Origin: Halorhodospira abdelmalekii
GTDB taxonomy: Bacteria; Pseudomonadota; Gammaproteobacteria; Nitrococcales; Halorhodospiraceae
Direction of reading: 5' to 3'
DNA: 59,213 nt
Assembly: GCF_016583625.1 (NCBI RefSeq)
Contig: NZ_NRRN01000017.1
Coordinates: forward strand, 1-59,213
A model generated the notes under the pieces. The model was given only the letters and a program-made list of their open reading frames with translations, did no database searches and was not told where the DNA came from. The stretch's first letter is position 1; each line of letters opens with the position of its first letter. Of this stretch, positions 45,677 to 53,776 are shown piece after piece. The position numbers were made by a program, and so were the translations under genes.

Positions 45677-45856
45677 TTGTCATGCCCGGCTATGCACTGC
45701 ACTGTTGGAGTCAGTAAATTTGAGGAGTCACCAGGCTCGGCACGCACCACCGCAAGGGTGCTGCTACTGTCTAGCATACGGCCCCCCTCCTACTCCCCTC
45801 GAAAAATACCATTCGTGACGCGACAGCTCGCCACATCAATAAAAATAACACAGGAG

Positions 45857-46624
45857 CTAAAACTGGTAGAGGAAATTCAAAGAAGATGCCCCATGATGAA
45901 TATCAACATTCTTAAAATCTCCTTCTTGATCCGAGGTGTCTCGCCCTTTGAGCTTTAAATCAAAGCCAACCCTGCCACCACGATAGCCTATCAAAAAACC
46001 AAATTGATACCCATGGAAACTGTAGTTGCTCCAGCTCTCCGTATAAAGACCGAAGCCGACCCCAAAGTTCCAACCTGGATTTAGCGCGTTGGTACTCAAC
46101 CACAAGGCACTATCAAATCCGGAAACAGTCGCATCAGAGTAATCTATGTGTCTACCCCAGTATAAACCTAAATCACCCGACCATCTCTGATGAAAGGCTC
46201 GACTGAAGAACAAATTAAGGCCCGTATAATTCTCTGAGTCCCTGCCTCCCCCATAATCAAAGGTCAAACGAAGATTGTATAGCCCCACTCCGAAGAAATT
46301 CTGCCTCGGCCCCTCATCCCGTCCGCTATGTATCCTTTCCCGCTCGTGTTGCCGCTCTTCCCGAACTACCTCAGCAGGCTCAACAGCAGTTTCTACTGCA
46401 TCAGGTGCTACAGCATCGACGTCCACTCCTGCGTCGGCACAGACCTCCCTAATGACATTGTCAGGAACCTCGTTCTGGATCATGCGAGCGATGTGTTCAG
46501 GAGTACAAACAGCCTCTGCGGCGACCTGACCTACCTGGGCGGCAAGCCAGCAAGAGGCCAATAGAACCAGAGTCTTCCTGCTTGCCAAGTGCGACCTGAG
46601 ACTGCAATCTTTTTTGACGACCAT
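45857..46624 (-). CDS. Small outer-membrane beta-barrel, paralogue 3
   Basis: About 255 residues, the same design as paralogues 1 and 2: signal peptide, CTPEHIARMIQNEVPDNVIREVC domain, a longer acidic linker (VETAVEPAEVVREE) and a barrel ending LNFLYQF. ATG 46624 was chosen to match paralogue 2, with the same AAGG spacing; upstream in-frame sequence is the duplicated non-coding gap. It precedes kinase 2 in transcription, so each kinase is paired with at least one barrel. Confidence 0.75.
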   Translation of the reverse strand: MVVKKDCSLRSHLASRKTLVLLASCWLAAQVGQVAAEAVCTPEHIARMIQNEVPDNVIREVCADAGVDVDAVAPDAVETAVEPAEVVREERQHERERIHSGRDEGPRQNFFGVGLYNLRLTFDYGGGRDSENYTGLNLFFSRAFHQRWSGDLGLYWGRHIDYSDATVSGFDSALWLSTNALNPGWNFGVGFGLYTESWSNYSFHGYQFGFLIGYRGGRVGFDLKLKGRDTSDQEGDFKNVDIHHGASSLNFLYQF

Positions 46625-47206
46625 GCCCCAACCTTTTTTGTGAGCTTGAAACCTGAAACCCGGAAAATTCCTGACCTTTACTCGAGCCAACCCCAAATAA
46701 AGCACAACCAGCTACCCACTCGAAAAAGACAACCAATCTCAAAGCATTCACAATAACCCTCGAAGGGAAAGCCAGCCTAAATTGCCAGCCGAAGGGCTCA
46801 TGGCGAACTCTTATACCGGCTCTGCTTACGCGAAGCTTAGCGCGCACTCACTGAGTTCCATCTTCGGCCTCTATCACTGCCCATCGCGCAACAACCGAAC
46901 CCTATAACCATGCCCCATATTCCAGCCTTGATCGTTGCCATTGGAAAAGAAGACGAGCCACGCGTGATTCGCCTGTCCTGCATAGGACGAAGCTGACCAA
47001 AAGGGCCAAGCTGAGGTATTCGGGAAGGCTTCCTCGACAATCGTAGGCTGTTCGTAGTCGCCGCGACAACGTGTACGCTCTCTGCCCTCGAGAAAACCGA
47101 CCGGAGCCCCACTAGAGCAATAGCGCAGTGTTCGCAGTTCTTCGATGGTCGGCAAACGCTAGCCTGCATGCCGATTCGCCGCTTCAAGGGCCTGTTGCCA
47201 GGTGAA
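46415..47206. repeat. About 0.8-kb segmental duplication of 40550-41343
   Basis: This block repeats the start of barrel 2, the 250-bp gap and the last ~330 bp of kinase 1 with few differences. At 47206 similarity to kinase 1 stops inside its DUF1566 part and continues as similarity to the region upstream of kinase 1 (43156 onward). It therefore equals a kinase 1 locus lacking about 1.8 kb. Confidence 0.85.
46874..47206 (-). pseudogene. Remnant of a third DUF1566 kinase
   Basis: The sequence encodes the last ~110 residues of kinase 1 almost unchanged (MPTIEELRTLRYCS onward identical), but the kinase, TM and stalk regions are absent. A Trp codon is changed to TAG just before LPTIEELR (ggctag in place of ggctgg near 47160), and no start or RBS is present. 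Identity of the C-terminal tail to kinase 1 implies a recent copy. Confidence 0.85.
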
Positions 47207-47405
47207 CCGGATCATGCGCCATTAGAGTCACCAGACCCAATAAACATCACCGGGATGGCTGTTCCGCCTACTAATCCGGGCGGCGCACTCATCGATAAGA
47301 TGCATGATTTCTATAACGACTTCCTAGCAAGCGGTCACCCCCACTGGCTGAGGCAGGCACGGCATCTCACGGCCGGCGCGACGAGCGGCGATGTCATTAA
47401 CAATA
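47207..47405. other. Gap with a plus-strand ORF remnant
   Basis: The first ~65 bp match the upstream region of kinase 1. A plus-strand frame starting MAVPPTNPGGALIDKMHDF runs from about 47254 into the end of the DUF1566 gene. Kinase 1's upstream region has a related start (MAIPSTDP). Probably relics of a small gene; no function assigned. Confidence 0.35.
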
Positions 47406-48503
47406 TCACTGGCCGATACGCACCAACCGGACCCTGCGGTGATCGCTCATGGGGCTCCAGTATTCGTGGCCATTGAATCCGAAGTTGACGCGCCAGGCGT
47501 AGTCCGAACGTTCAACATAGGGCGAGGCCGACCAGAAAGGGGACGTCGAAGGCGTATTCGGGAAAAAGTCCCTGTCAATGGCGGGACGGATTCGTCCCAA
47601 GTGGGTGATGGAGTGAAGTTCGTCCACCGTGGGCAGACGCCAGTCGCTGGCACCGCACAGGCCTTCGTCATTGACCGCTTGCACAAAGCCGTGGGTGTCG
47701 CAGGCGCTGCCAACGCAGTTTCCACCGTCCTGGCGCCCCGGATTACCCATGTTCGGACCGTCGGGCTGATACCAGCTGTAGTTGTTGTTGCGATCCCGTA
47801 GGCCGCGATCGGTGGTCTTGACCTCCCAAATCAGACCGGTCACGTTGTCTCGGGTGCAGGCCCAGTTGTTCGGGCCGTCGCCGAGCGTTGCCGACGCTGG
47901 TAATTCCGCCCCGCTGTTCGAGATCTTAGTGAAGTCGAATCCGGCAGCTCCCGCCCCCACTTTCTCAAGTGTACCCGCACGGGCGGCTGCGTCACGACCG
48001 AATTCGCCATCCTGTCCTGGATAGCCGGCCACCGGGCAGGTGAGGTTGTTTGTGTCGCCATCGGCACACCAGTCGATGCCGGTATCGTTTAATGTCCCTA
48101 ATGCGTAGTGGCCGCCCACTCCTTGAGCTGTAGTAAATCTAGCACTCACCACGCAGTCTTCTGTAATTGACCCCGTCGTATAGGTGTTGCCACTAATACT
48201 ACCGCCACACCCAGTCACCGAATCAATGCGATAACCACTCTCCGGCGTTACCGTAAAGGTCACTGTCTCCCCATGCTCAACGATCACACGGCTTGGATCG
48301 ACATCACCTCCAACGCCTGCCTCAGAGGTCACTTCATGGCTGCTTAAAGTCGGCTTCGCTGTAGATTTACCATCTAATTCTTCGCCATAATCGGCAGAAG
48401 AGAGGCAACCGTTGAGCACTGCCGTAGCGGATACCAAAACCAACAGCCACCAGCATGCCGACACCAGCATGCCCAGGAAACCGCCAGATTCGGCAGTGCG
48501 CAT
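47406..48503 (-). CDS. DUF1566 lipoprotein
   Basis: About 365 residues. A lipoprotein signal ends at VLNGC (about residue 33). It is followed by a bacterial InlB/Ig-like repeat (HGETVTFTVTPESGYRIDSVTGCGG; about 70-120) and a C-terminal DUF1566/Lcl domain with WRLPTVDELHSI and FWSASPYVERSDYAWRV, ending RRVRLVRIGQ. The last part matches kinase 2 in DNA on both sides of a strongly divergent run of codons. ATG 48503 was chosen so the hydrophobic signal is N-terminal. It opens the cluster's transcription order. The family is clear; function is inferred as a surface ligand-binding partner of the kinases. Confidence 0.85.
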   Translation of the reverse strand: MRTAESGGFLGMLVSACWWLLVLVSATAVLNGCLSSADYGEELDGKSTAKPTLSSHEVTSEAGVGGDVDPSRVIVEHGETVTFTVTPESGYRIDSVTGCGGSISGNTYTTGSITEDCVVSARFTTAQGVGGHYALGTLNDTGIDWCADGDTNNLTCPVAGYPGQDGEFGRDAAARAGTLEKVGAGAAGFDFTKISNSGAELPASATLGDGPNNWACTRDNVTGLIWEVKTTDRGLRDRNNNYSWYQPDGPNMGNPGRQDGGNCVGSACDTHGFVQAVNDEGLCGASDWRLPTVDELHSITHLGRIRPAIDRDFFPNTPSTSPFWSASPYVERSDYAWRVNFGFNGHEYWSPMSDHRRVRLVRIGQ

Positions 48504-48550
48504 AAAACCATTGCCCCTCGAACAATTCGACGGAACCAACAACCAGCCCC

Positions 48551-49198
48551 TCAATCCGGCTCGTCCCAGAGGTTTTCAGCCCAATCGCCGCCGGTCCACT
48601 GCGCGCGCAGACGCTGGCGGTTGAGCGCTAACCACTGCAGGGCGATGATCGGCATCGCCGTGTGCAGCTGACCGCCGAGGGCCATCTCGATGGCGACCTC
48701 GGCGCTCAGCACGTGGTTATAGATATCTTCGTTCTCTTCGTTGAGGCCGTGGATGCCACCCGCTGCGCTGGTGTCACAGCGCGCGCAGTAGAGGCGGATG
48801 CGTTCGCTGCTGCCACCGGGGCTCGGCAGGTAGTCGGCAATCAGTTCGCACTCTTCTTCCGCTAGGCTGATCTCCAGACCGCTCTCCTCGCGTGCCTCGC
48901 GCCGTGCGACCTCTTGCGGCGCCTCACCCGGCTCGGCAATACCGGCTAACGTCTCCATTACCCACGCTCCGTGCGGATCATCGATGGCGCCGACGCGAAA
49001 CTGCTCGACGAGCACGACTTCGTCACGCACTGGGTCGTAGGGCAGCACCGAGACCGCCAAGCCACGAATCAGGCACTCGCGCTGCACGACCGGGGTCATG
49101 CCGCCGGCAAAGCGTGCGTGGCGAAAGTGGACCCGTTCCAAGGCAAAGAAACCGTCGTAACACCGCTCGCGTTTTACCACCTCGTAGCGTCGCGCCAT
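48551..49198 (-). CDS. nudF: ADP-ribose pyrophosphatase, Nudix family
   Basis: 215 residues with an intact Nudix box, GIAEPGEAPQEVARREAREESGLE-type (first part GIAEPGEAPQEVARREA, then REESG). It hydrolyses ADP-ribose to AMP and ribose 5-phosphate. The FRVGAIDDPHGAW and LPSPGGSSERI segments also match NudF. Length is normal. It lies between the accessory cluster and rlmD on the same strand, separated by short gaps from each. Confidence 0.9.
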   Translation of the reverse strand: MARRYEVVKRERCYDGFFALERVHFRHARFAGGMTPVVQRECLIRGLAVSVLPYDPVRDEVVLVEQFRVGAIDDPHGAWVMETLAGIAEPGEAPQEVARREAREESGLEISLAEEECELIADYLPSPGGSSERIRLYCARCDTSAAGGIHGLNEENEDIYNHVLSAEVAIEMALGGQLHTAMPIIALQWLALNRQRLRAQWTGGDWAENLWDEPD

Positions 49199-49283
49199 GC
49201 CTGCAACCTCCTCTCTCCAGCAGGGCAGTCCTCTTCACCCTCACGGTAGCACACGCTATCACAGCGTCCTGCCGGCTACTGGG

Positions 49284-50606
49284 TCAACGCCGCTCGAAGA
49301 CCGCGAAACTCTCGACGTGGGCGGTGTGCGGGAACATATCCATTACCCCCGCGGCGACCAGGCGGAAGCCGTGCGTATGCACCAGCGATCCGGCATCACG
49401 CGCCAAGGTCGCCGGTGCGCACGAGCAGTAGACCACGCGCTCGGCCCCCGTCGCCGCCACCGCCGGCAGCACCTCGGCGGCACCGCTGCGCGGCGGATCG
49501 AGCAGCACCGCATCAAAGCGACTGCGAAACTGCGCCGCCGCTGCCGGTTCGCTGAGATCGGCGGCGATAAAGTGCGCGGTGAGCCCATTGGCCGCGGCGT
49601 TGCTCTTGGCCCGCGCGACCAGCTCCGCCTCCCCCTCAACCCCTGTGACCTCGGCGCCGGTCTGCGCCAACGGCAGCGTGAAGTTGCCGAGCCCACAAAA
49701 GAGATCGAGGATGCGTCGCCCCGGCGCCGGCTCGAGCGCCGCCACCGCGCGCTCGACCATCGCCGTATTGATCACGGCGTTGACCTGGGTGAAATCGGTC
49801 GGTTGGAAGGCGAGTTGGATCCCGAAGGGCGCTAGCGTGTAGTCGAGCTGTGGCCCCGTCACTGGGTGCAGCGGCGTGATGCTGCGCTCATCGCCCGGCT
49901 GCACCAATACGGCTAAGCCGCTCGTCTCGGCGAAGGCGATCAGGCGTTCGCGATCCTCGTCACTGAGCTCGGCGAGGTGGCGGACCACCACGGCCGCCTG
50001 CTCATCGCCGCACGCCACCTCCAGCTGCGGGATCTGCTCGCGGCACGAGAGCTCATTGATCAGCGTCGCCCACTCACCCAGCCGCTCACCGATGCGCGGG
50101 TCCAAGACCGGGCAGCTGCTCAGCGGGGTCACCAGCGGGCTGTGCTTTTCGCGAAAGCCGACCAGTACGCCGCCCTTCTTAGGCACGTAACGGACTGCCA
50201 GGCGCGCCTTGCGCCGATAGCCCCAGACCGGGCCGGTCAACGCCGGCAGCCACTGCTGCGGCGCCACGCCACCGATGCGCTCAAGCTGCTCGGCCAGCAC
50301 GCGCTCCTTATGGGCGAGCTGTGCGGCGGGCGGCAGGTGCTGCAGCGCACAGCCACCGCAGATACCAAAGTGCGGGCAGGCCGGGGCGATCCGTTCAGCG
50401 GCCGGCTCTAAGATCTCCTCAGCACAGCCCTCGGCGCGCGCCCGGCGCAGTTTGGTGTAGCGAAAGCGGACGCGCTCACCGGGGAGAGCAAAGTCGATAA
50501 AGACCGGGCGGCCCCGCTCATCATGGGCGATTCCCCGGCCCTCGTGGCTCATCGCGGTGATATCAGCCGTCACCCACTCCTTCGGCAACCGTCTCTTACG
50601 CCCCAC
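49284..50606 (-). CDS. rlmD: 23S rRNA (uracil-1939-C5) methyltransferase, RlmD-like
   Basis: About 440 residues. An N-terminal TRAM domain is followed by the iron-sulfur cysteines (CPHFGICGGC, and SSCPV) and a SAM-dependent methyltransferase domain with DLFCGLGNFTLPLA and DPPRSG. The catalytic Cys is in VVYCSCAPATLARD. It methylates U1939 of 23S rRNA. GTG 50606 was chosen because GGAGG lies six bases upstream; a TTG at 50621 is earlier. The start overlaps the exonuclease stop. Confidence 0.9.
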   Translation of the reverse strand: MGRKRRLPKEWVTADITAMSHEGRGIAHDERGRPVFIDFALPGERVRFRYTKLRRARAEGCAEEILEPAAERIAPACPHFGICGGCALQHLPPAAQLAHKERVLAEQLERIGGVAPQQWLPALTGPVWGYRRKARLAVRYVPKKGGVLVGFREKHSPLVTPLSSCPVLDPRIGERLGEWATLINELSCREQIPQLEVACGDEQAAVVVRHLAELSDEDRERLIAFAETSGLAVLVQPGDERSITPLHPVTGPQLDYTLAPFGIQLAFQPTDFTQVNAVINTAMVERAVAALEPAPGRRILDLFCGLGNFTLPLAQTGAEVTGVEGEAELVARAKSNAAANGLTAHFIAADLSEPAAAAQFRSRFDAVLLDPPRSGAAEVLPAVAATGAERVVYCSCAPATLARDAGSLVHTHGFRLVAAGVMDMFPHTAHVESFAVFERR

Positions 50607-51372
50607 GCCACGCCTCCACAAAACGCTGCAGGTGCGGGCGCTCGCTGGCGGTTAAGATGCCGGCGATCTGCTCGTGCGCGCGTTCTAAGTCGTCGTGATC
50701 GAGCGCCCCGCGCAGGTGCTGAAAGCGCAAAAAGAGTAGATAGGTGTTCAAGACATCGACCTCGCAGTAGTCACGCACCGCCTTGAGCTCGCCGCGGGCC
50801 ACCGCGTCGGCGACACCGGCACCGCCGATCCCCATCTTACCGGGCAGTCCGCAGAGCAGCGCGATCTCATCGAGTGGCGCGGCGGCACGCAGCTGAAAGC
50901 CGGATAAGACGTCCATCAGATCGAGGTGCCGCTCATGGTAGCGGTTGCGGTAGTTATTGAAGCGAAAGTTGCGATCACCATCGCCGCTCTCCCAGTAGCG
51001 CGGCGCAGCGACCCCGTGGATCAGCGCCCGGTAGTGGAGCACCGGCAGATCGAAACCGCCGCCATTCCACGAGACCAGATCGGGGACATAGCGATCCACC
51101 CCTTCGAAGAAGCGCCGGATCAACGCCGGTTCATCGTCCTCAAGGTCACCGAGTGACCAGACCCGAAAGCGCCCCTCGATCACCCCGGCCACCGCGATGG
51201 CGACGATGCGATGGAGATAGGTGCGGGGAAACTCGCCACCGCCGGTCTCTTGTCGGCGCCGCGCCGCCATGGCGTTGGCCACCCCGGTATCGTCGAGATC
51301 GCCGAGATCGAAGAGCCGCCGCCCCCCTTCCAGATCGGGCACCGTCTCGATATCAAAGGCCAGTACGTTCAT
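50596..51372 (-). CDS. DEDD-type 3'-5' exonuclease, PolB-like
   Basis: About 258 residues. Exonuclease motifs appear as FDIETVPD (Exo I), WNGGGFDLPVL (Exo II) and YCEVDVLNTYLL (Exo III). No polymerase domain follows, so it is the stand-alone PolB-exonuclease-like family (DUF/PF10108 type), with a likely role in DNA or RNA end processing. ATG 51372 has GAGGA just upstream. It overlaps rlmD by 11 bp and follows acpS by 20 bp. Confidence 0.85.
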   Translation of the reverse strand: MNVLAFDIETVPDLEGGRRLFDLGDLDDTGVANAMAARRRQETGGGEFPRTYLHRIVAIAVAGVIEGRFRVWSLGDLEDDEPALIRRFFEGVDRYVPDLVSWNGGGFDLPVLHYRALIHGVAAPRYWESGDGDRNFRFNNYRNRYHERHLDLMDVLSGFQLRAAAPLDEIALLCGLPGKMGIGGAGVADAVARGELKAVRDYCEVDVLNTYLLFLRFQHLRGALDHDDLERAHEQIAGILTASERPHLQRFVEAWRGA

Positions 51373-51392
51373 GGCGCATCCTCTCTTATTCT

Positions 51393-51896
51393 TTACTGTC
51401 CAGCGCGATCGTCTGCCGGGTGGCCGCACGCGCCTGCGGGACCACCGGTCTTCTGGTCATCGGGGCAATCGCCTCGTTGATCGACCCGGTGGGGCAGATC
51501 GGACCGATCGGGGCCACCATAGAGGACCACGAAGGCGAGCGCATAGGCCCGCTCATCGCTGATGCTCAGGCACGCCTGCACCACACCGAGCGTCTCCGCC
51601 CGCTGCGCCGCGGCCCCGTGCAGGTGCAACAGCGGCCGCCCGCGCCGATCGTGCGCCACCTCCAACAGGCGCAGCGTGATCCCCTCGCTCAGCCCGGTCC
51701 CCAGCGCCTTGGCCGCTGCCTCCTTGGCGGCAAAGCGACGGGCCAAGAAGGCGGCGGGCGCGGCGTTGTGGCGCTGCTGCAGCTGTGCCCACTCCGACGG
51801 ATGGAGCAGCCGCTGGGCAAACCGTTCACCGTGGCGCTGCCACGCCTCTCCGATCCGCGCTACGGCGACGATGTCGGTGCCGATCCCGACAATCAC
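51393..51896 (-). CDS. acpS: Holo-ACP synthase with C-terminal extension
   Basis: 167 residues. The first ~126 match Acp[32 protein letters not shown] and [14 protein letters not shown]. It transfers 4'-phosphopantetheine from CoA to acyl-carrier protein. About 40 extra residues (from [14 protein letters not shown]) follow where most AcpS proteins end; these look like translated intergenic sequence, perhaps from loss of the original stop. The ATG overlaps the pdxJ stop (ATGA at 51893-51896). Confidence 0.92.
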   Translation of the reverse strand: MIVGIGTDIVAVARIGEAWQRHGERFAQRLLHPSEWAQLQQRHNAAPAAFLARRFAAKEAAAKALGTGLSEGITLRLLEVAHDRRGRPLLHLHGAAAQRAETLGVVQACLSISDERAYALAFVVLYGGPDRSDLPHRVDQRGDCPDDQKTGGPAGACGHPADDRAGQ

Positions 51897-52690
51897 CGCG
51901 CTGCCTGGGCGGTATGGGTTACACAGGCTGCGGTACGCATCAGCCGCTTCATCTCACTGACCGCTGGGACCACCCCGGTAAAGAGGGCGCGGGCGACGAT
52001 GGCATGCCCGATATTGAGCTCGGCGATGCCGGGCAGCGCCGCGATCGCCTCGACGTTATGGTAGTGCAAACCGTGTCCGGCGTTGACCTGGAGCCCCTGC
52101 GCCTGGGCGTGGACAACCGCCCGCTGCAGCCGTTCGAGCTCAGCGGCCTGCTGCTCGGCATCAATCGCCTCGGCGTAGGCGCCGGTGTGCAGCTCGATCA
52201 CCGGGGCTCCGGCGGCCGCGGCGGCATCGATCTGGACCGGCTCCGGGTCGATAAAGAGCGAGACTCGAATGCCGGCGGCGGTCAACTGCGCACAGGCGGC
52301 AGCGACCGTCGCAGCGGCGGCGGCGACATCGAGCCCCCCTTCGGTGGTGAGTTCGGCGCGGCGCTCGGGGACGAGGCAGCAGTCGCTCGGGCGCAAGCGG
52401 GTCGCGATGGTGAGCATCTCCTCGGTGACCGCCATCTCAAGATTGAGGCGGGTCTGTACATGCGCAAGCAGCTCTGCGACATCGCGATCTTGAATATGGC
52501 GGCGATCCTCGCGCAGATGCACGGTGATCGCATCGGCCCCGCCCTGCTCAGCCGCGGCAGCGGCGTGCAGGATATCGGGGTAGCGGGTGCCGCGCGCTTG
52601 GCGCAACGTTGCGACGTGGTCGATATTGACCCCTAACTGGATGGCCCGGTGTGGCTGCATCTGTGACTGCATCGTCGTCGTTGCCGACAT
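51893..52690 (-). CDS. pdxJ: Pyridoxine 5'-phosphate synthase
   Basis: 265 residues with the conserved [16 protein letters not shown] start, [27 protein letters not shown] and [12 protein letters not shown]. PdxJ condenses 1-deoxyxylulose 5-phosphate with 3-amino-2-oxopropyl phosphate in vitamin B6 synthesis. About 20 extra N-terminal residues occur before the usual start; ATGs at 52672 and 52660 are alternatives. It lies in the conserved recO-pdxJ-acpS order, 150 bp after recO. Confidence 0.95.
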   Translation of the reverse strand: MSATTTMQSQMQPHRAIQLGVNIDHVATLRQARGTRYPDILHAAAAAEQGGADAITVHLREDRRHIQDRDVAELLAHVQTRLNLEMAVTEEMLTIATRLRPSDCCLVPERRAELTTEGGLDVAAAAATVAAACAQLTAAGIRVSLFIDPEPVQIDAAAAAGAPVIELHTGAYAEAIDAEQQAAELERLQRAVVHAQAQGLQVNAGHGLHYHNVEAIAALPGIAELNIGHAIVARALFTGVVPAVSEMKRLMRTAACVTHTAQAAR

Positions 52691-52840
52691 CGTCTCTTGA
52701 TACTCCTTCGTACTGGTACTGCTTGCTCTCTACGACTGCGCGACTGCGACTGAGCGACTGCACAACTGGGCGCTGGGCGCACCTGCTTCGGCGCTGGCGC
52801 TGCGCCCGTCCCGCCAGCCCTCTGGCCGCCTATCACCAAC

Positions 52841-53776
52841 CTAGCCCGCCGCGGCCCCGCTGCGCCAGAGTTCGCGACTGCGCAGACGGCGCCCGCCAAG
52901 ACGCTGATCGATCACGCAGCGCAGCAGGCGGCGTGCCTCACCGCGGTGCGGCTCTTGGGTCAGCGGATTCTGGGCCGGGTCGCGGCTCTGATGAGCCAGG
53001 TCGCGTTGGCGGGGTCGCTGGACCAGTGGCTCTTGGGTCGCTTGGGTCGCTTGGGTCGCTTGGGTCGGCGAATCCTGGATCAGCGGCTCTTGAATCAGCA
53101 GCCCCGGGGTCGGCGACTCTTGAGCCGCTTGGGCCTGCCACTGCGGCGGCTCGATCAGCGGCTGCGGCGCTGCGGCAGCGAGTGCTAAGAGCGTCTCGCC
53201 GCTGACCGCCACGCCGCTGTCTCGATCGAGACCGCTCCAAGCTGGCTCGGCGCAGCAGCTCGGACCATACTCAGGCCGATAGCGGTAGTGGGCACCCGGG
53301 TCAATCGGTGCCCCGTCGACATCTTCGGTGAGCATCAGGCCGTAGCCGGCCTCGGCCAGCAGCGTCACCTCAAAGCCGCGCAGGGCTGGCTCCCACTGCG
53401 CACCGCTGAGACCATCGATGGCCGCCGTATAGGCGACCCAACTGCGCGGCGACGGCTCATCGCGGCGCAGCAGGGCGAGCAGCAGCTCAGCCATGTAGAA
53501 GCCGCACGCCAGCGCATTGCCCCGCAGCCCGCATCCAGCCCCGGCCTGCTCGACCTGCTGCAGGCTCTTTAACTCACCGCGTCCGCTCCAGCCGACCTGC
53601 AACGGGATAAAGGGCTCGAGCAGACCGCCCCAACCGCGGCGCTGCGCCCCGCGCGCCACCGCGCCGACTCGCCCGTGCGCCTCGGTGAAGAGCTCAAGCA
53701 GGGCGCTCGTCTCGCGGTAGGGGCGCCGGTGCAACACCCACGCCGGCTGCCCCTCAACGGACATCGTCGCCGTCAC
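52841..53776 (-). CDS. recO: RecO with a repeat-rich insertion
   Basis: 311 residues against about 240 in E. coli. The N-terminal OB fold (QPAWVLHRRPYRETSALLELF) and helical core (LACGFYMAELLLALL) are normal. Between about residues 210 and 280 there is a Gln/Pro/Thr-rich insert, including a run of QAT repeats encoded by four 9-bp units (53032-53067). RecO anneals single strands and loads RecA with RecR. GTG 53776 overlaps the era stop. The conserved C-terminal helix resumes after the insert (LLRCVIDQRLGGRRLRSREL). Confidence 0.9.
   Translation of the reverse strand: MTATMSVEGQPAWVLHRRPYRETSALLELFTEAHGRVGAVARGAQRRGWGGLLEPFIPLQVGWSGRGELKSLQQVEQAGAGCGLRGNALACGFYMAELLLALLRRDEPSPRSWVAYTAAIDGLSGAQWEPALRGFEVTLLAEAGYGLMLTEDVDGAPIDPGAHYRYRPEYGPSCCAEPAWSGLDRDSGVAVSGETLLALAAAAPQPLIEPPQWQAQAAQESPTPGLLIQEPLIQDSPTQATQATQATQEPLVQRPRQRDLAHQSRDPAQNPLTQEPHRGEARRLLRCVIDQRLGGRRLRSRELWRSGAAAG
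53032..53067. repeat. 9-bp tandem repeat in recO, 4 copies
   Basis: Four exact units of cttgggtcg lie within recO and encode Gln-Ala-Thr repeats on the minus strand. The unit size keeps the reading frame if copies change. Confidence 0.9.

Noticed and set aside
46837-47187. Out-of-frame reading across the pseudogene as a separate gene
   Set aside because: It is a frame shadow of the DUF1566 tail, present equally in intact kinase 1.
46874-47206. Template repeat of a DGR
   Set aside because: Its tail is identical to kinase 1 and not A-rich; it is a truncated gene copy.
27612-48503. Type VI secretion regulatory locus
   Set aside because: Kinase, phosphatase and FHA genes fit PpkA/PppA/Fha, but no Tss structural gene, Hcp or VgrG is seen.
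51153-52064. Long plus-strand frame opposite acpS and pdxJ
   Set aside because: Antisense to well-recognised genes; composition is a codon shadow.
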